Assembly: GCA_002900995.3 (NCBI GenBank)
Contig: CM035304.1
Location: 206,877 to 270,876, forward strand
DNA length: 64,000 nt
Source of the DNA: Ganoderma boninense
Taxonomy: Eukaryota > Basidiomycota > Agaricomycetes > Polyporales > Polyporaceae
Direction of reading: 5' to 3'
Positions 1 through 11,500 of the stretch are shown piece by piece (position 1 is the first letter of the stretch; each line of letters begins with the position of its first letter). The translations under genes were made by a program, and so were the position numbers. The notes under the pieces are model-generated. The model was not told the origin of the DNA. It saw nothing but the letters and a program-made list of their open reading frames with translations, and made no database searches.

Positions 1-2
1 AG

Positions 3-98
3 AGCACTATCGATCCTGCAGCTGCGGCGAAGAAGAGGCTTCAGCGGAACATCCTCAAGAAGGACAGCCGGAAGAGGAAGAGTGATACATTCTTGTGA
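3..98 (+). CDS. 3' end of an unidentified gene (partial)
   Basis: Frame 3 is open from the left edge to a TGA at 96-98 and encodes about 31 residues that are rich in Lys and Arg near the C-terminus (LKKDSRKRKSDTFL). The basic tail and the stop followed by non-coding sequence suggest the last exon of a gene that starts outside the window. Frame 2 is also open for a short stretch, so the assignment rests on composition only. No family can be named. Confidence 0.35.
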   Translation, partial: STIDPAAAAKKRLQRNILKKDSRKRKSDTFL

Positions 99-747
99 GC
101 TTTGTGGTCCTCCTGGTGAGAGTGTTTACTCATCGTTCTCTCACAGGCAGCAGAAAGGCAGGGCGAAGCGGAGAAGAGAGGCTTGACGTGCAGCGCGGTG
201 ACCACCACAACGTTAGCCTACTATCATTATTCGAGAGCGTAAATTGTTTGATTGCTTTGGCATACCTTGGATATTGGTGTGCATAGCAGTAGCGAAGGTG
301 TAACGGGCAGGTCACGGAGTGACCGCGTTATGGTTCCCCAATAGACCAATAAACCCAGGACGGGCCTAGTCCACCCGTACGGTTGAGGTTGAGGGCGTTG
401 TAACAGGCTGGGAAAGTGGGACGGATAGTCCAACGGTTGTGCGTGGTGCAATTCCCGCGCGTTCCATTTTCAGCCGGTCGTTACAGAAGGCCACCACCAT
501 ATTCATATGTTGAAAGGTGACTTGTCTCAACAAACGTAGAGCTCATCTGGTTTGAACGGGGTATGTACCCGCTTTGGTTCCAGCTCGAATAGTCTCATCC
601 GCTTCTATTTCTAGTCTGCGCTGTGCACCACTGCGGCGCCCTGCCTGCAGCATCCTGCAGCAGACGTAGGTGTCACCCATCCATGACTTACGTTTACCCC
701 TTATGACGGGCGTGGCAGGCGTCTAGGCTGCTCCAGCAGCGTTTTGC
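99..747. other. intergenic, no gene seen
   Basis: Only short overlapping ORFs on both strands without recognisable similarity or splice structure. It presumably holds the 3' UTR of the left-edge gene and the promoter of the dynamin gene; no convincing TATA box was found. Confidence 0.4.
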
Positions 748-3624
748 TTGGATAAATACTCAGCGAATGGACCTCGACTAGATCTCCCCATCCGCCCACA
801 TCTCTACAGCTTGCACGATGCTCTCCGCCCACGAGACGACCTCGAGCGTGTTGGTGTCGGTTTGTCCGACACCACCTTGACCGCCAACAGACGCCGCTTG
901 CTTGATGTCATGGACGCTCTTCATCGCACAGGGTACGTACCCCAATTTCAGACATTTGAGCGATTGTAATCTCGTGAATGCAGAGTACAGGAGGATACGG
1001 ACTTGCCTGTAATTGCCGTCATGGGCCAGCAAAGTGCCGGCAAATCGTCCTTGATTGAGGCCATATCTGGCATCAGGCTTCCTCGCGCGACCGGGACGTG
1101 CACTCGGTGAGGATATGCTGTATGTGGCCTCTTAAACGTACGTCTACTGAACATCCTGCGAACCACCAGGTGCCCCACGGAGTGTCGCCTGACGCGAGCC
1201 CAAGGGAGATGGCAGTGCATAGTCTCTTTACATTTTCTCAAAGACTCTGAGGGCCGTGTCTTGGGGCAGCCAAGGGTAGACCGTTTCGGGGACATCATCT
1301 ATAACAAGGATGAAGTCGAGGAGAGGATCAGACGAGCACAACACGCTATCCTCAACCCCAATACAGATTATCGTGTTTTCCTCGACGATGAGGAACTCGT
1401 CGACATCAGAAAGGAGGTCACATTCTCCTCGAACTATATCTCTCTGGAGATCAGGGGAGAGGATGTTGAAGATCTGTCTTTCTGTGATTTGCCGGGTACG
1501 CTGTCCAATCGTTTGCCCGATCTGTCGAGGCTATCAATTCACGGTTCGTGAACAGGCATGATCGCTAGCGTCTCCTCCGGTCAGAGTGCGAATGACATCG
1601 AGCTCGTCAAAGACCTCATCGTTCAATACATCGGGAAGGAGAGCTGCATTATTCTACTCACGGTTGCCTATGAGAGTATGTCAATGTTGCCCAGTCCTCC
1701 TCTACGGTCATGTTTTGACATGCTATTGTTAGCGGACTTTCAGAACCAGGCCGCTCACAGCCTTGCAAAGGCTTATGATCCCCAGGGAACTCGAACCATT
1801 GGTCGTTCAAGTCACTACACATTCCTACTCATGAACTGACTCTATATACATTAGGAGTCCTTACGAAGCCCGACAGGATGGAGGTCGGCACTGAAGATAG
1901 CTGGATGCGACGTCTGAAGAACCTTGATGAGCCGCTCACGCATGGGTGGTTCAGCGTTAAGCAACCAGATTCGCGTGCTATCGCGGAGGGTATCACATAC
2001 GAAGCGGCGCGCGATCTAGAGGGGCAGTACTTTGCAAGTACTGCGCCATGGAACACACTCGAGTCAGAACACCAGGGGCGACTAGGCACTTTCAGGCTTG
2101 TGGAACGCCTCAGTGACGTGCTCACTGACTGCATCTCGTTGAGGTGAGTGCACCTGTTTCCAATGAGGATTTTTTTTCTGATTGGACGCCGCGTTACCCG
2201 CAGGCTACCGGGCATTCAAGAGGACATCGAGCGCCTTCTCGCGCAGGTGGACGAGAAGCTTGGAGAGCTGCCGAAACCGCCCTCCACGGACCCGTTGTCC
2301 GAGGTGCTCTCCCTCATCTCCGACTTCTCGAAGAGCTTGGGAAAATATCTGGAAGGCACACCGAACGCGGATGGACTCATCCAATCGATCCGACCGTCGT
2401 CCAACGCGTTTCGCAAAGCGATCCAGGCGACCGAGCCGGACTTCCGCCCATACGAACGTGTTGTTGCATCGCGGGAACCGGCAGCGCATAGATTCTTGGT
2501 GCCTTCATTCCTCTCTAATGATGGCCCCGTGTATACCCCAGCGGATGATTCCCATGCGATCTTCATTGACGACGTCAAGAATCGTGCGGACCAGTAGGTT
2601 CCGTTGATGTAAAGGTCAGACGTACCCGCTTAGCCTATTCTGTACAGGGCCAGGACGCGAGAACTTCCCCGCTACGTGCCCTTCGTCGTGAACCAGGAGT
2701 ACATTAATGCCATCATACGGGAGTGGAAAAGTCCAATGGAGGCGCTCTTCCGCGATGTCAATGCCACCCTCGTCAAACATGTCAAGAAGCTCATCGCTCA
2801 GCAATTTTCGCAGTATCCATTGCTTCAGAGTCGCGTCACGTATGCCTTTTTGTTCTTGTCGGGTTGGTTCCCATGCACGCGCGCTGCCAACTGACTCGAA
2901 AGCTCCACTTGTCTTGCAGATCGATTACGACCGAGTTCCTCGTAGGCTCCGCTTTGGAGACACAAAAGCGCCTCAAATGGCTTCTGGAGCTCGAATCGCG
3001 CCCCTGGACACTCAACGAAGGGTCCTACTCGCACTACCAAGATGCGTTCCGGGCCCATTACAAGGGCTGGCGGCCGAAGACGTCAGCCAGTGGCGGTGAC
3101 GATGACCCGCGGGCGTCGTTCGCAAACCGTCTCCAGGACAAGCGGGAGAACGAGTTCCACAGGGGAATGCGCGAGCTCATGGGCGGGCTTGCGAAAATGA
3201 ACATCAACGGGGTGAAGGAAGGCGACGTGGCGAACCTGCTGGAGGCGGACCAGTACGAGACCGCGCTCGAGATCATGGCGAGCGTCCGCGCGTATTTCCA
3301 GGGTGCGCTCCTCTGATCTCTCGCCTCCATTCTGAGAGTGCGTACGCACTTACTGATGTGATGCCTTTCGCAGTGGCGCACAAGCGGTTTACGGACATTG
3401 TGCCGATGGCCATCGACTACGAGCTTGTGCTGGGACTCGACAGAGGGCAAGCCCTGGAGAAGGCGTTGCGGAAGGGGCTAGGCATCGGTCGCGAGGACGC
3501 GGCTGCGCAGTGCGCAGAGTTCATCAGGGAGCCGCGCCATATCGCTGACCGTCGCGGCGAGCTATTGAAGAAACGCGAGCGGCTGGAGACGGGTATGCGC
3601 CAGCTGCTTGGAGCATTCCTCTGA
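748..3624 (+). CDS. dynamin-type large GTPase, ten exons
   Basis: Proposed exons: 748-932, 984-1106, 1170-1495, 1556-1675, 1733-1801, 1855-2143, 2204-2593, 2648-2839, 2920-3302 and 3374-3624. Together they give about 775 residues, the usual size for fungal dynamins. The P-loop GQQSAGKSS, switch I around PRATGTCTR, the G3 motif DLPG (split by an intron at 1496) and the G4 motif TKPD mark the GTPase domain. Next comes a helical middle domain. The last exons encode a GTPase effector domain ending in RERLETGMRQLLGAFL. Such proteins self-assemble on membranes and drive fission or remodelling by GTP hydrolysis. The 5' end is unresolved: position 748 is TTG, the frame is closed upstream by TAG at 724, and the first in-frame ATG (910) lies after sequence resembling the usual N-terminal helix (residues such as ANRRRLLDV). 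An upstream exon or loss of the start codon is possible. Confidence 0.85.
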
Positions 3625-4266
3625 GGCTGGCGGTATTAGGACCGTGCACGATCGTGAATGGCAGTGTCAGGACATTTGGTCTCGTTGATTTGTAGTTGTA
3701 TCATGTGGTTTAGACGGATGAGGTGTGCATAACGGGTGCCGACGTATATTCGCGTGCGAGATGTGTCTGTAAAAGACCACGGCATTATCCAATTTCTGAC
3801 GTGAGAACGTATTCATTCACATACGGAGGCAGCTTGGAACGCGAAGGGCCGCGCATGTCTAAGCTACTCCTCCCGAAGACGGCATCACCAGTAAGAGTTA
3901 GAGGTTCTGAGGCATGACGAGTAGCAGCCTTGTCTTGATGTCGAGTGAGTGTGAAGGTCTACAGCCCAGTACTGATAGTGGCGTCATTACTACTCACACG
4001 CGAGCAGGTATTTCGCCGCATACCTGCACATGCGTTGGTTCTGTGGCCAAGGTGTGTTCAAGGCAAACCTATGAATACGATGTCGTTTCGCTGTACGTGA
4101 GAGGAGTCAGCCCTTCAAGGCATGGGCAGCATCTCCTGCATCGCTGCATCAACGAATGATATATACAAGAGGGGAAGAACCTATGCCGCCTGGGGCAGCG
4201 CCACGACAGTCGTCGGTTTTCCTCTCGCCAGAGGGAGGCGAACTTTGACCAGTATACGCTAGAAGA
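3625..4266. other. convergent intergenic region
   Basis: Lies between the stop codons of the dynamin gene (plus) and the F-box-like gene (minus). It should hold both 3' UTRs. No coding sequence or clear repeat is visible. Confidence 0.4.
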
Positions 4267-6169
4267 TCAGAAACGAACGATTAAATTCATCTCCAGGCCA
4301 CAAGAATGGCACAGGCTCACCATCAGCATTCGAACGGGTGTGTTGAGCCGCTTCCTCCACCTGAACTTCCTAGCCGGGCTGCATCCAACAACGCTCGTCA
4401 CCTCCTCTCCCACCGGCGCGTGGCCAGGCCCAAGGAGAACTTGAACAGGCGGATCACCGTCTGCATCTCCGTGCGGTACCAGTACCGCGGGAATCTGATG
4501 AAGAGTCGCGTCTTCGGCGCTCGCTCTGGGGAGAGCCATCTCGTTCGCATGCGCAGTCCGGGGCGGGGCGTCCTTCCAGTTCCAGTAGTCCCAGTATTCT
4601 ATCAAAAAGCGGCATCAGGACTCGAGCTCGATCGCACGCAGAGCTCCAACGACACACACCTACTCACCTTTGGTGAACGTGCACCGCAGCCGGCCCTGCG
4701 CGTGCATGCGCGGGAAACACTCGCGCGCGACCTCGCGCCACCACCGCCGCCGCTCCTCCGCCCTGTCGATCACGCACACCTCCACCTCCACTGTCGCATC
4801 CGGCTCAAGCACATCATGCGGGTACTTGCCGTCGCCGCTCAGGAGGATGTGTTCCGCGACGGGCCCGAGCGCACGCAGGACGTGGACGAAGTCGGCGCGG
4901 TTGAAGTCGTACTCGTACGTCGGGGTGATCGTCAGCGTCCTCGTCCCTTCGGGGTCAGGGGGGACGGTCCACGAGCGGAGGAGCGTCGCGAAGGCGTCTG
5001 GAAGCTCTGGGAAGATCGCGAGGGTGTACGGTATGGAAATCCATAGTGTGCGCAGGCGCGGGAAGCGGCGCAGGTCGATGCCGAGGCCGGAGCCCGTCCA
5101 GGGGTCCGCTGAGGGGTGAGCGGAGGATTCGGGGGTCCGCCGGAGATGTGACGTCAGCGCGTGCAGAGGCAGAGGGCAACGGGAATGCTTACTGGGGTTG
5201 AATGGGGTGACGACGGTGGAGTGGTAGGTCGGGCAGTCGATGTAGAGCTTGGTGATCGAGGAGCCATCGAGCGAGGAGAGCAGCCGCTCGGCGCCGTGGA
5301 TGTCGAGGAAGGATACCTGGAGAGTACGCCCGCGGCTGTCGTCAGTGAGCAAGCTGATGGGGGATGGTGTGAATACAGACCGTCAACTCCTCCAAATGTG
5401 GTAGCAGTTTGCCGTGCATAGCCGTTCGTTGAATGCCACGGAATGTGGAAGGGTAGGGCTCGCCGAGATGGCACCAGTGCACCTGGATGCAGACGAGCGT
5501 CCGGAGGTTCGATAGGGAGTGGACTGTGCGGGTGAAGGCCCCGAAGGTCTCGAATGTGACCCAATATATTTTGAGTGTTGTCACGTCGCTGAGCACGGGC
5601 AGGGAGTCGAAAAAATGGGAGGGGAGCGGCATGTACGACAGCTCGCAAGATAGCGGCGGCAGCCGCGCCTGCGGGTGCCAGGTGTCGTCTTGGCTGATCC
5701 GCGAGACCGCGAGCTCGCGGAGGTTCGTGAGCCTGTCGCCGAGGATGACGGGTAGGCACGCGAAGACGTTCTCTGGGGTGTGAAGGTGGCGGCTGTACAC
5801 CCGGAGTAGCCGTACGCAGCTGGCGAGATGCGGAGCAGAGTCGAGGAGTGCAGCGAATCTGCGGAGCGAGGAGGGGTCGGTGACCTCGACGATGCGGAAG
5901 AGGAGGGTTTGTGCGTATGGTCGCCAGGAGTGGCAGACGAGGGACCAGCTTTGGTACGTAGCTTGATTGCGGTAACAGTGGTCTTGAGGGAGGGAGCTGT
6001 CGTACAGCTGGTCCATGATGAGCTGTATAATCTCGATAGGCATGTGTGAAGTAGCCATTGGTTCTGAGTGGCTCTTGGGGTCACCCATAACCTTGGGAAG
6101 AGGGGAGGCCAACTCTGAGTCGTCAGTTGGGGAGGCTTGAGAGGACATCTTGTGTATGCTCGACGACAC
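4267..6169 (-). CDS. F-box-like/LRR-type protein, copy 1
   Basis: Proposed exons on the minus strand: 6169-5381, 5316-5193, 5108-4668 and 4598-4267, giving 561 residues. Residues about 40-85 resemble a fungal F-box: MPIEIIQLIMDQLYD, then SLVCHSWRPYAQTLLFRIVE. They are followed by leucine-rich strands such as LTNLRELAV and LSNLRTLVC, as in the large F-box-like families of Agaricomycetes. F-box proteins usually recruit substrates to SCF ubiquitin ligases; the substrate is unknown here. Four paralogues or remnants occur at 26.6, 28.7, 40.9 and 42.4 kb and share the exon 1/exon 2 boundary, after a Leu-Thr. Later ATGs within the first 45 residues could also be the start. The last exon follows a WDYWNWKD motif, after which similarity to the paralogues is lost, so the C-terminus is less certain. 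Confidence 0.7.
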
Positions 6170-7279
6170 CGTGCTCTGAAGCCTAGAAATGGTCTACGTC
6201 GTGTGCAATTGAGTTCAATGTCGGGATTTATTTTAAGCATCTAACGCACCTGAGTTGAAAATGCTTCCGGCCCGGCAGTCGCGGCACTGGAGGGAGAACA
6301 GCACTCTACACCGTGTGCCTGCGAGCCTGCTGCCATCGCGCCAGTGACTTATCTGCTTGTGAAGAAACACGGAATACTGTATGCTATAGCGTAGAAGACA
6401 ATGATAGAACCCTCTGGAGCTTTGCGCCGCGAAATACGAAACGTAAGTACTTATACAGGTCCAGACTGTCGCCGGGTAAATTCGGGACATCGGCATGGCG
6501 CTTAATTGTGTTTGCCGTTGCACAGCTTTCGCTAACGCCTAACCTGGGCCTAATTGTGTTCCATCACCTTGTACTTATCTCGCCCCACACACCATAGAGC
6601 ACCATAACCCGCTAGGGTCGTACTACTTATCATGACCCCCCGTTTATCACTTCATTTTGTGATGTATATGCGGTATAATTTCGCTCAATTGAACCTCATT
6701 TGAGCTTACAGTACTGACCACTGGTCGCTAAAATCCAAGGCACCCTCTTCTGAGTACCATCCTGAGGTCGTGGTGATGCTCTCGATGGGTTTTCGAACCT
6801 GGTACTAACTACCTAACGATGGTGGGTCATTTGAAACTCGAACCCTGCATAGTATCTTTAACCGTCGCAGAGCATACCTAAGATCAAGACACAGCGACTG
6901 ACCACGGAATTGTGTCCATTCGGAAAGGATATCCGAAAAATAGTACGTAGTAACTTTACGACGAGAATATATTTCCATCATCCATAGCTTTTCATTTCTG
7001 AGATGGCCTTCATGCAGAAATCGCACTCGCCGTGGCGGTCGTATTGCCCCAAGCGTCCGTCGGACCCACATGATCTTTCACCCCGCAGACAGCGTCATCC
7101 GCTGTGCGCTCCCATCAGCAACTTCACGCCTTCCTGAGCGCTCCTGTACGACCTTAAATGCCTGGGGAAGCAGCTTCAGGAGCCTCAGGCTCTAAGTTGG
7201 CTGCCAACTCCTTTCTTAGGCCGACCTGCATCGCACAGCAGGGATCCGCTGGAAATGGTAATGTTGCTGATGCCTTCTA
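6170..7279. other. intergenic, AT-richer than surroundings
   Basis: Upstream region of the minus-strand F-box-like gene. No ORF with recognisable content. Several A/T-rich stretches between 6400 and 6720 could hold promoter elements, but none is clear enough to call. Confidence 0.35.
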
Positions 7280-7690
7280 ACATCCACACCATCTATATCG
7301 CGCATTAGGACGACACTCCACTCGCAGACGAGGCACCATGAGATCCGCGAAGTACCCCAGGATGCTCGCGACGCCCAGGAGGTTCGGGAAGAGCGGCGAG
7401 TCGGGGTAACGAACATGAGTCGGAGGAGGTCGGTGATCCACATTCAAGGTACTCTTGCTGTTCTCGCCCATCAAGTCGGGGAGAACCTCCGCGGAGGAGG
7501 AACGCGTCAGGGGCATGGACCGTCCCGAAGCCTGAAGGACCCATGGCCGTTCCTCGAAGAAGTCGTGCACGCGCTAGGATATGCGCCTCAACTCGAACAG
7601 ATGCACGTGAAGTTGCCGGTCCCAGACCTGCTCAGGCGTTAGGGTAGAGGTGGTGAGCCGTGTCCGACGTTGGAGGTCCGTCGTTGAGTA
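7280..7690 (-). pseudogene. O-methyltransferase remnant
   Basis: Minus-strand fragments match the C-terminal half of the methyltransferase at 32.1-34.9 kb. QVWDRQLHVHLFE matches its AWGPQYAHLFE, HDFFEERPW matches RDFFEAWP, and PLFPNLLGVASILGYFADLMV fits the family pattern before the last exon. The order is correct, but a stop codon sits between the first two pieces and the catalytic His region is missing. The fragment differs from both other methyltransferase copies, so it is an older decayed copy rather than part of the inverted duplication. Confidence 0.6.
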
Positions 7691-8583
7691 GGGCTTCTTC
7701 ATATTGGCTGAACGTTCACATACAGTGTGCTCTATCCTAGAATTACGACTATGTTGCATCAATCTTACACCCGCCTTCTACGGGGACTGACTAAGCCCAG
7801 TCATGTCCTCATGGCGCAATGCTCAGACTTCAAGTCCGCGTACTATTGTACGTGAAAGCATTTCAACGCTGCCATTGGTGTACGAAAGCTAATCATAGCT
7901 CTCGACAAGCACTGGAGTCAAAATCGACAAAAAGGATCACCGTGTGAGCGTCCCGTCGTCGCCGAACTCTCGCGCTGCAAAAGTATCCGTGGCCAGCGCA
8001 GTTCGGAAGGGACGGCAGGAAGCCTCGTTGTTGACCACGAGGAGGAAGTTTGTTCCAGACAGACCGAGTCAGCACTTCCGAAGTTCGATATGCCTGGCAT
8101 GGGGTTCCACGTTGGTGCGCTCGAAGCTGTGCCGTGTGGTGGAGCCGTCGAATGACTCTGGCGTCTATATGGGCGCGGGAAGCGCAGCGGGTGAGTCATT
8201 TTTGGCATGTGGCGGGGGGCGGGCGTTCTTCTGGGCTGCCATTTTGAGTCGAAGACTGCGGACGGTGGCGTTGTCGGGGTCCAGCCATGGCGGGAATTGC
8301 CCGATAAAGGCCACGCGTATTTCATCCTATTTCATCCCGCACACACGCTACCCGCGATTGGCCGCACCCGGCGGGACACGAGACGCCGCCACACCGCCTT
8401 GTGCCTTGTGCCCGTCACGACGTCGCTTGACATCGTGGACTTGCCGGGGCGCGATCGCTCATATAAAGGCGATATGCTTGTGCTCGTCCTCCTCATCACT
8501 ATCTGAACGACGGTGTTCCCTCCAAACTGAATCGCATTCATCGATCTCGCCGTTAACCACCTATAACCTCTAGATTCCTCGCC
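7691..8583. other. intergenic region with promoter of the ankyrin gene
   Basis: No gene supported. A TATAAA at 8462-8467 lies about 120 bp before the ankyrin gene start, followed by a pyrimidine-rich stretch. This is a plausible core promoter for that gene. Confidence 0.4.
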
Positions 8584-11500
8584 ATGCCTCAAACACCGGA
8601 AGCTGAAGCGTTTCTCGCTCGTATCGCCAAGCTCCCTCCAGCCCCCGCTGCGACCGCCGTGCTCTCTCAGGCGCTGCAGCCGTCTCTCGACGATGAGGCA
8701 GAGCTCCGCAAGCTCTGGGCAACGGACAAGACAAATGCTCGCTTCCAGGACCCCCACGTCGGCCTCGTCGACGTCTTCGATGCCCCAGAGGACATCCGCA
8801 AGACCCGCGCCCGCGTCGTTTCTGACGACGTCGACATGAACGCACACCACATTCTCCCGCTTGCGGAGCAGACCGGCGCCGGAAGGAGGGCGAGCCCGCG
8901 ATGGTCGCGACGCTCGACGCGTTCAAGCAGAACTGGGCGATCTTCACCGAGGGCTCGCTCTCGCAGCTCACCGACTGGAGCAACGTCGTCGCGGCGGGCG
9001 GCGCCGTGCAGGCATGCCTCGCGCCGGTGCCCGCGTCCGCACTCACGTCCAAGCGCGCGATGCGCCGCCACTTCCACAACGCGGCGTTCCCGACGTCCGA
9101 CGTCGACCTCTTCCTGTACGGGCTGACCCCCGCGCAGGCGGAGGCGAAGATGCAGGCGATCTACGAGGCCGTGCGCGACTCGGTGCCGTGGGACGTGACG
9201 TGCGTGCGCACGCGGCACACGGTGTCGATCCACTCGCAGTATCCGTACCGCTCGGTGCAGATCGTGCTGCGGCTGTACAGCTCGCCGGCGGAGATCCTGG
9301 CGGGGTTCGACGTGGACGCGCCGTGCTGCGCGTGGGACGGGGAGCGGGTGTGGGCGAGCCCGCGGGCGGTGGTTGCGATGATGCGGCAGGCGAACACGGT
9401 GGACATGACGCGACGGTCGCCGTCGTACGAGGTGCGGCTGGCGAAGTACTCGATGCGCGGGTTCGAGGTGTATNNNNNNNNNNNNNNNNNNNNNNNNNNN
9501 NNNNNNNNNNNNNNNNNNNNNNNNNNNNNNNNNNNNNNNNNNNNNNNNNNNNNNNNNNNNNNNNNNNNNNNNNTCGACGCCGGCGCGCGCATGACAGCGC
9601 GTGTCGTGGACGGGCGCACTGCGTTACACCTAGCGGCGCAGCTGGACCTGCCTGTTGTTGTAAGGAAGCTGTTGGAGCGGAGCGCGGTGAACAAGGAGAA
9701 GGCGGAGGAAGAGGCGGAGGCGAAGAAGAAGGCGGCGAAGGAGGCGGAGAAGAAGAAAATGGACGACAAGATGGACGTTGATGACGAGGACGGCGACGAG
9801 AAGGACTGCGAAGACGAGGACGAGGACGAGGACAGGATAGCAGCGAAGACGACTGGTCGTCCGAGGACGGAGACAAGGCGAAGGCGAAGGACAACAAGGC
9901 GAAACCCGACGTCGGCCAGATCCCGGAAGACGAGGAGGACGAGCCGGACGTGTTCGACGTCAACATCCCCGACTGGGACTACGCCTTGACCCGCTACAGT
10001 ACGCGGTCGTGTTTGGGTCGCTGGGCGCCATTGACGAGCTCCTCGCAGCGGGCGCGGACGCGACGCTCGTGACGAAGCTCGACAACTACTGGTCGAAGCC
10101 CTTCCACCCGCTCACGCTTACGGCGCTCACGATGGACGTCGGCGTTGCCGGCGAGGTCGTCAAGAAGCTCGTCGCGGCTGGCGCGACGTCCTCGCAAGCC
10201 GACGACGACCTGTTCACGATCTTCCACAAGATCGTCTGCGCCAATCGGCCCGAGTTGGTTGAAGCGTTCCTGCGCAACGACCCCAATGCGAAGGCGGTGA
10301 TCGAGTCGCCGTTCGTTACGGGCAGCGCGCAGATGACGCTGCCGATCGTCACGGCTATTGTCAAACACAACCCATCCATGGTGGCCGTGCTGCTTGCGTA
10401 TGGCGCAAAGATCACCGTCACGGAAGAGGAGTTCAGCAGGGCGCGTGAGCTTAAGTGCGAATTTTTTTCCCCATTTAACATCGAGCGAATTGTCGGCTGA
10501 AAGGAGCAATAGGAAGAACGCATGGCTCGGCCCCGACTTCAAGTGGCAGGGACTGATCCACTGGCCGCTCGAGATCGCAGCGGCACGCTGCAACGACCTG
10601 GCCGAGCTCATGCTCATGCTCGGTGCCGACGTGAACGGGGGTATAAACGCTTCTATGCGTTTTGGTGCTCAAGGGCAGTACAAGCAAAACATTCTCGACG
10701 CCGTCCGTGGGGTCGCCGCGCAAGCGAAGAAGGACCTCGAGGGGATGGAGAAGTCCCAGAACATGAACCTGGACCAAAGCAAGAGCGAGAAGGCCAAGTT
10801 CGAGGCGCTCGAGAAGATGGACGGGTGGAAGGGCGCGCTTGGGAAGCGCAACCTCAAGATCGTGGATGAGGGGGATGCGAAGAAGGACATCAAGCCCCCG
10901 ACTCGCATGCTCCTCCGAGGGGTCTCGGACGACGCGGAAGCTCACCTCAACCGCGCGATTGAATACTACAAGCGGCTCGAGGAGGAGTTGCTGTCCCGCG
11001 GCGCGAAGACGTGGAAGGAGCTGCATCCTGACGAGAATTCCTTCCCTGGGGACTTCTACCGCACAGCGTACTACGGCTACTACGCCGGGGTGAACGCGAG
11101 CATACCAGGGTTTACGAAGATGTCGGGGACGTGGGCGGCCACAGCGGTCCCCACCCATCAGACGGCGGCCTACGAGGCACTGTTCGAGGCGTGTTGCACC
11201 GGGGACAATGCGAATGTTGAGGAGCTGTGTCTGCCGAAGAAGGGCAAGGATGGCCAGGAGCTCATACAGATCACCGCTCGGTTCGGCGATGGATGGGGTC
11301 GGTGCATCCGCTCGATTGCGGGTTTGATATCGGCTGACTTTGCGCAATTGCAGGTGTCTCGCCTCTGTCGCTCGCACTGGAGAACAGGCACTGGGCGACT
11401 GCACGCCTCGTCCTTGCCATCGCCATCGCTCAATACAAACCGACGGATGCGAAAGCCCCGAAGTTCACGGTTATGAAGTTAAAGCTTGGTGAGTTGTGTC

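Noticed and set aside
3900..4200. Short plus-strand ORFs after the dynamin gene
   Set aside because: No splice sites joining them, no similarity, and they lie between two convergent stops where 3' UTRs are expected.
4306..5046. Plus-strand ORF of 246 codons, rich in Pro and Arg
   Set aside because: It lies antisense to exons of the F-box-like gene, crosses its introns, and has the biased composition of a GC-rich shadow frame.
9043..9966. Long Ser/Pro/Arg-rich minus-strand ORF over the gap
   Set aside because: Antisense shadow of the ankyrin gene, extended artificially through the 100 N.
10475..11404. Minus-strand ORF of 309 codons
   Set aside because: Antisense to well-supported ankyrin gene exons with conserved introns in both copies; the composition is that of a shadow frame.
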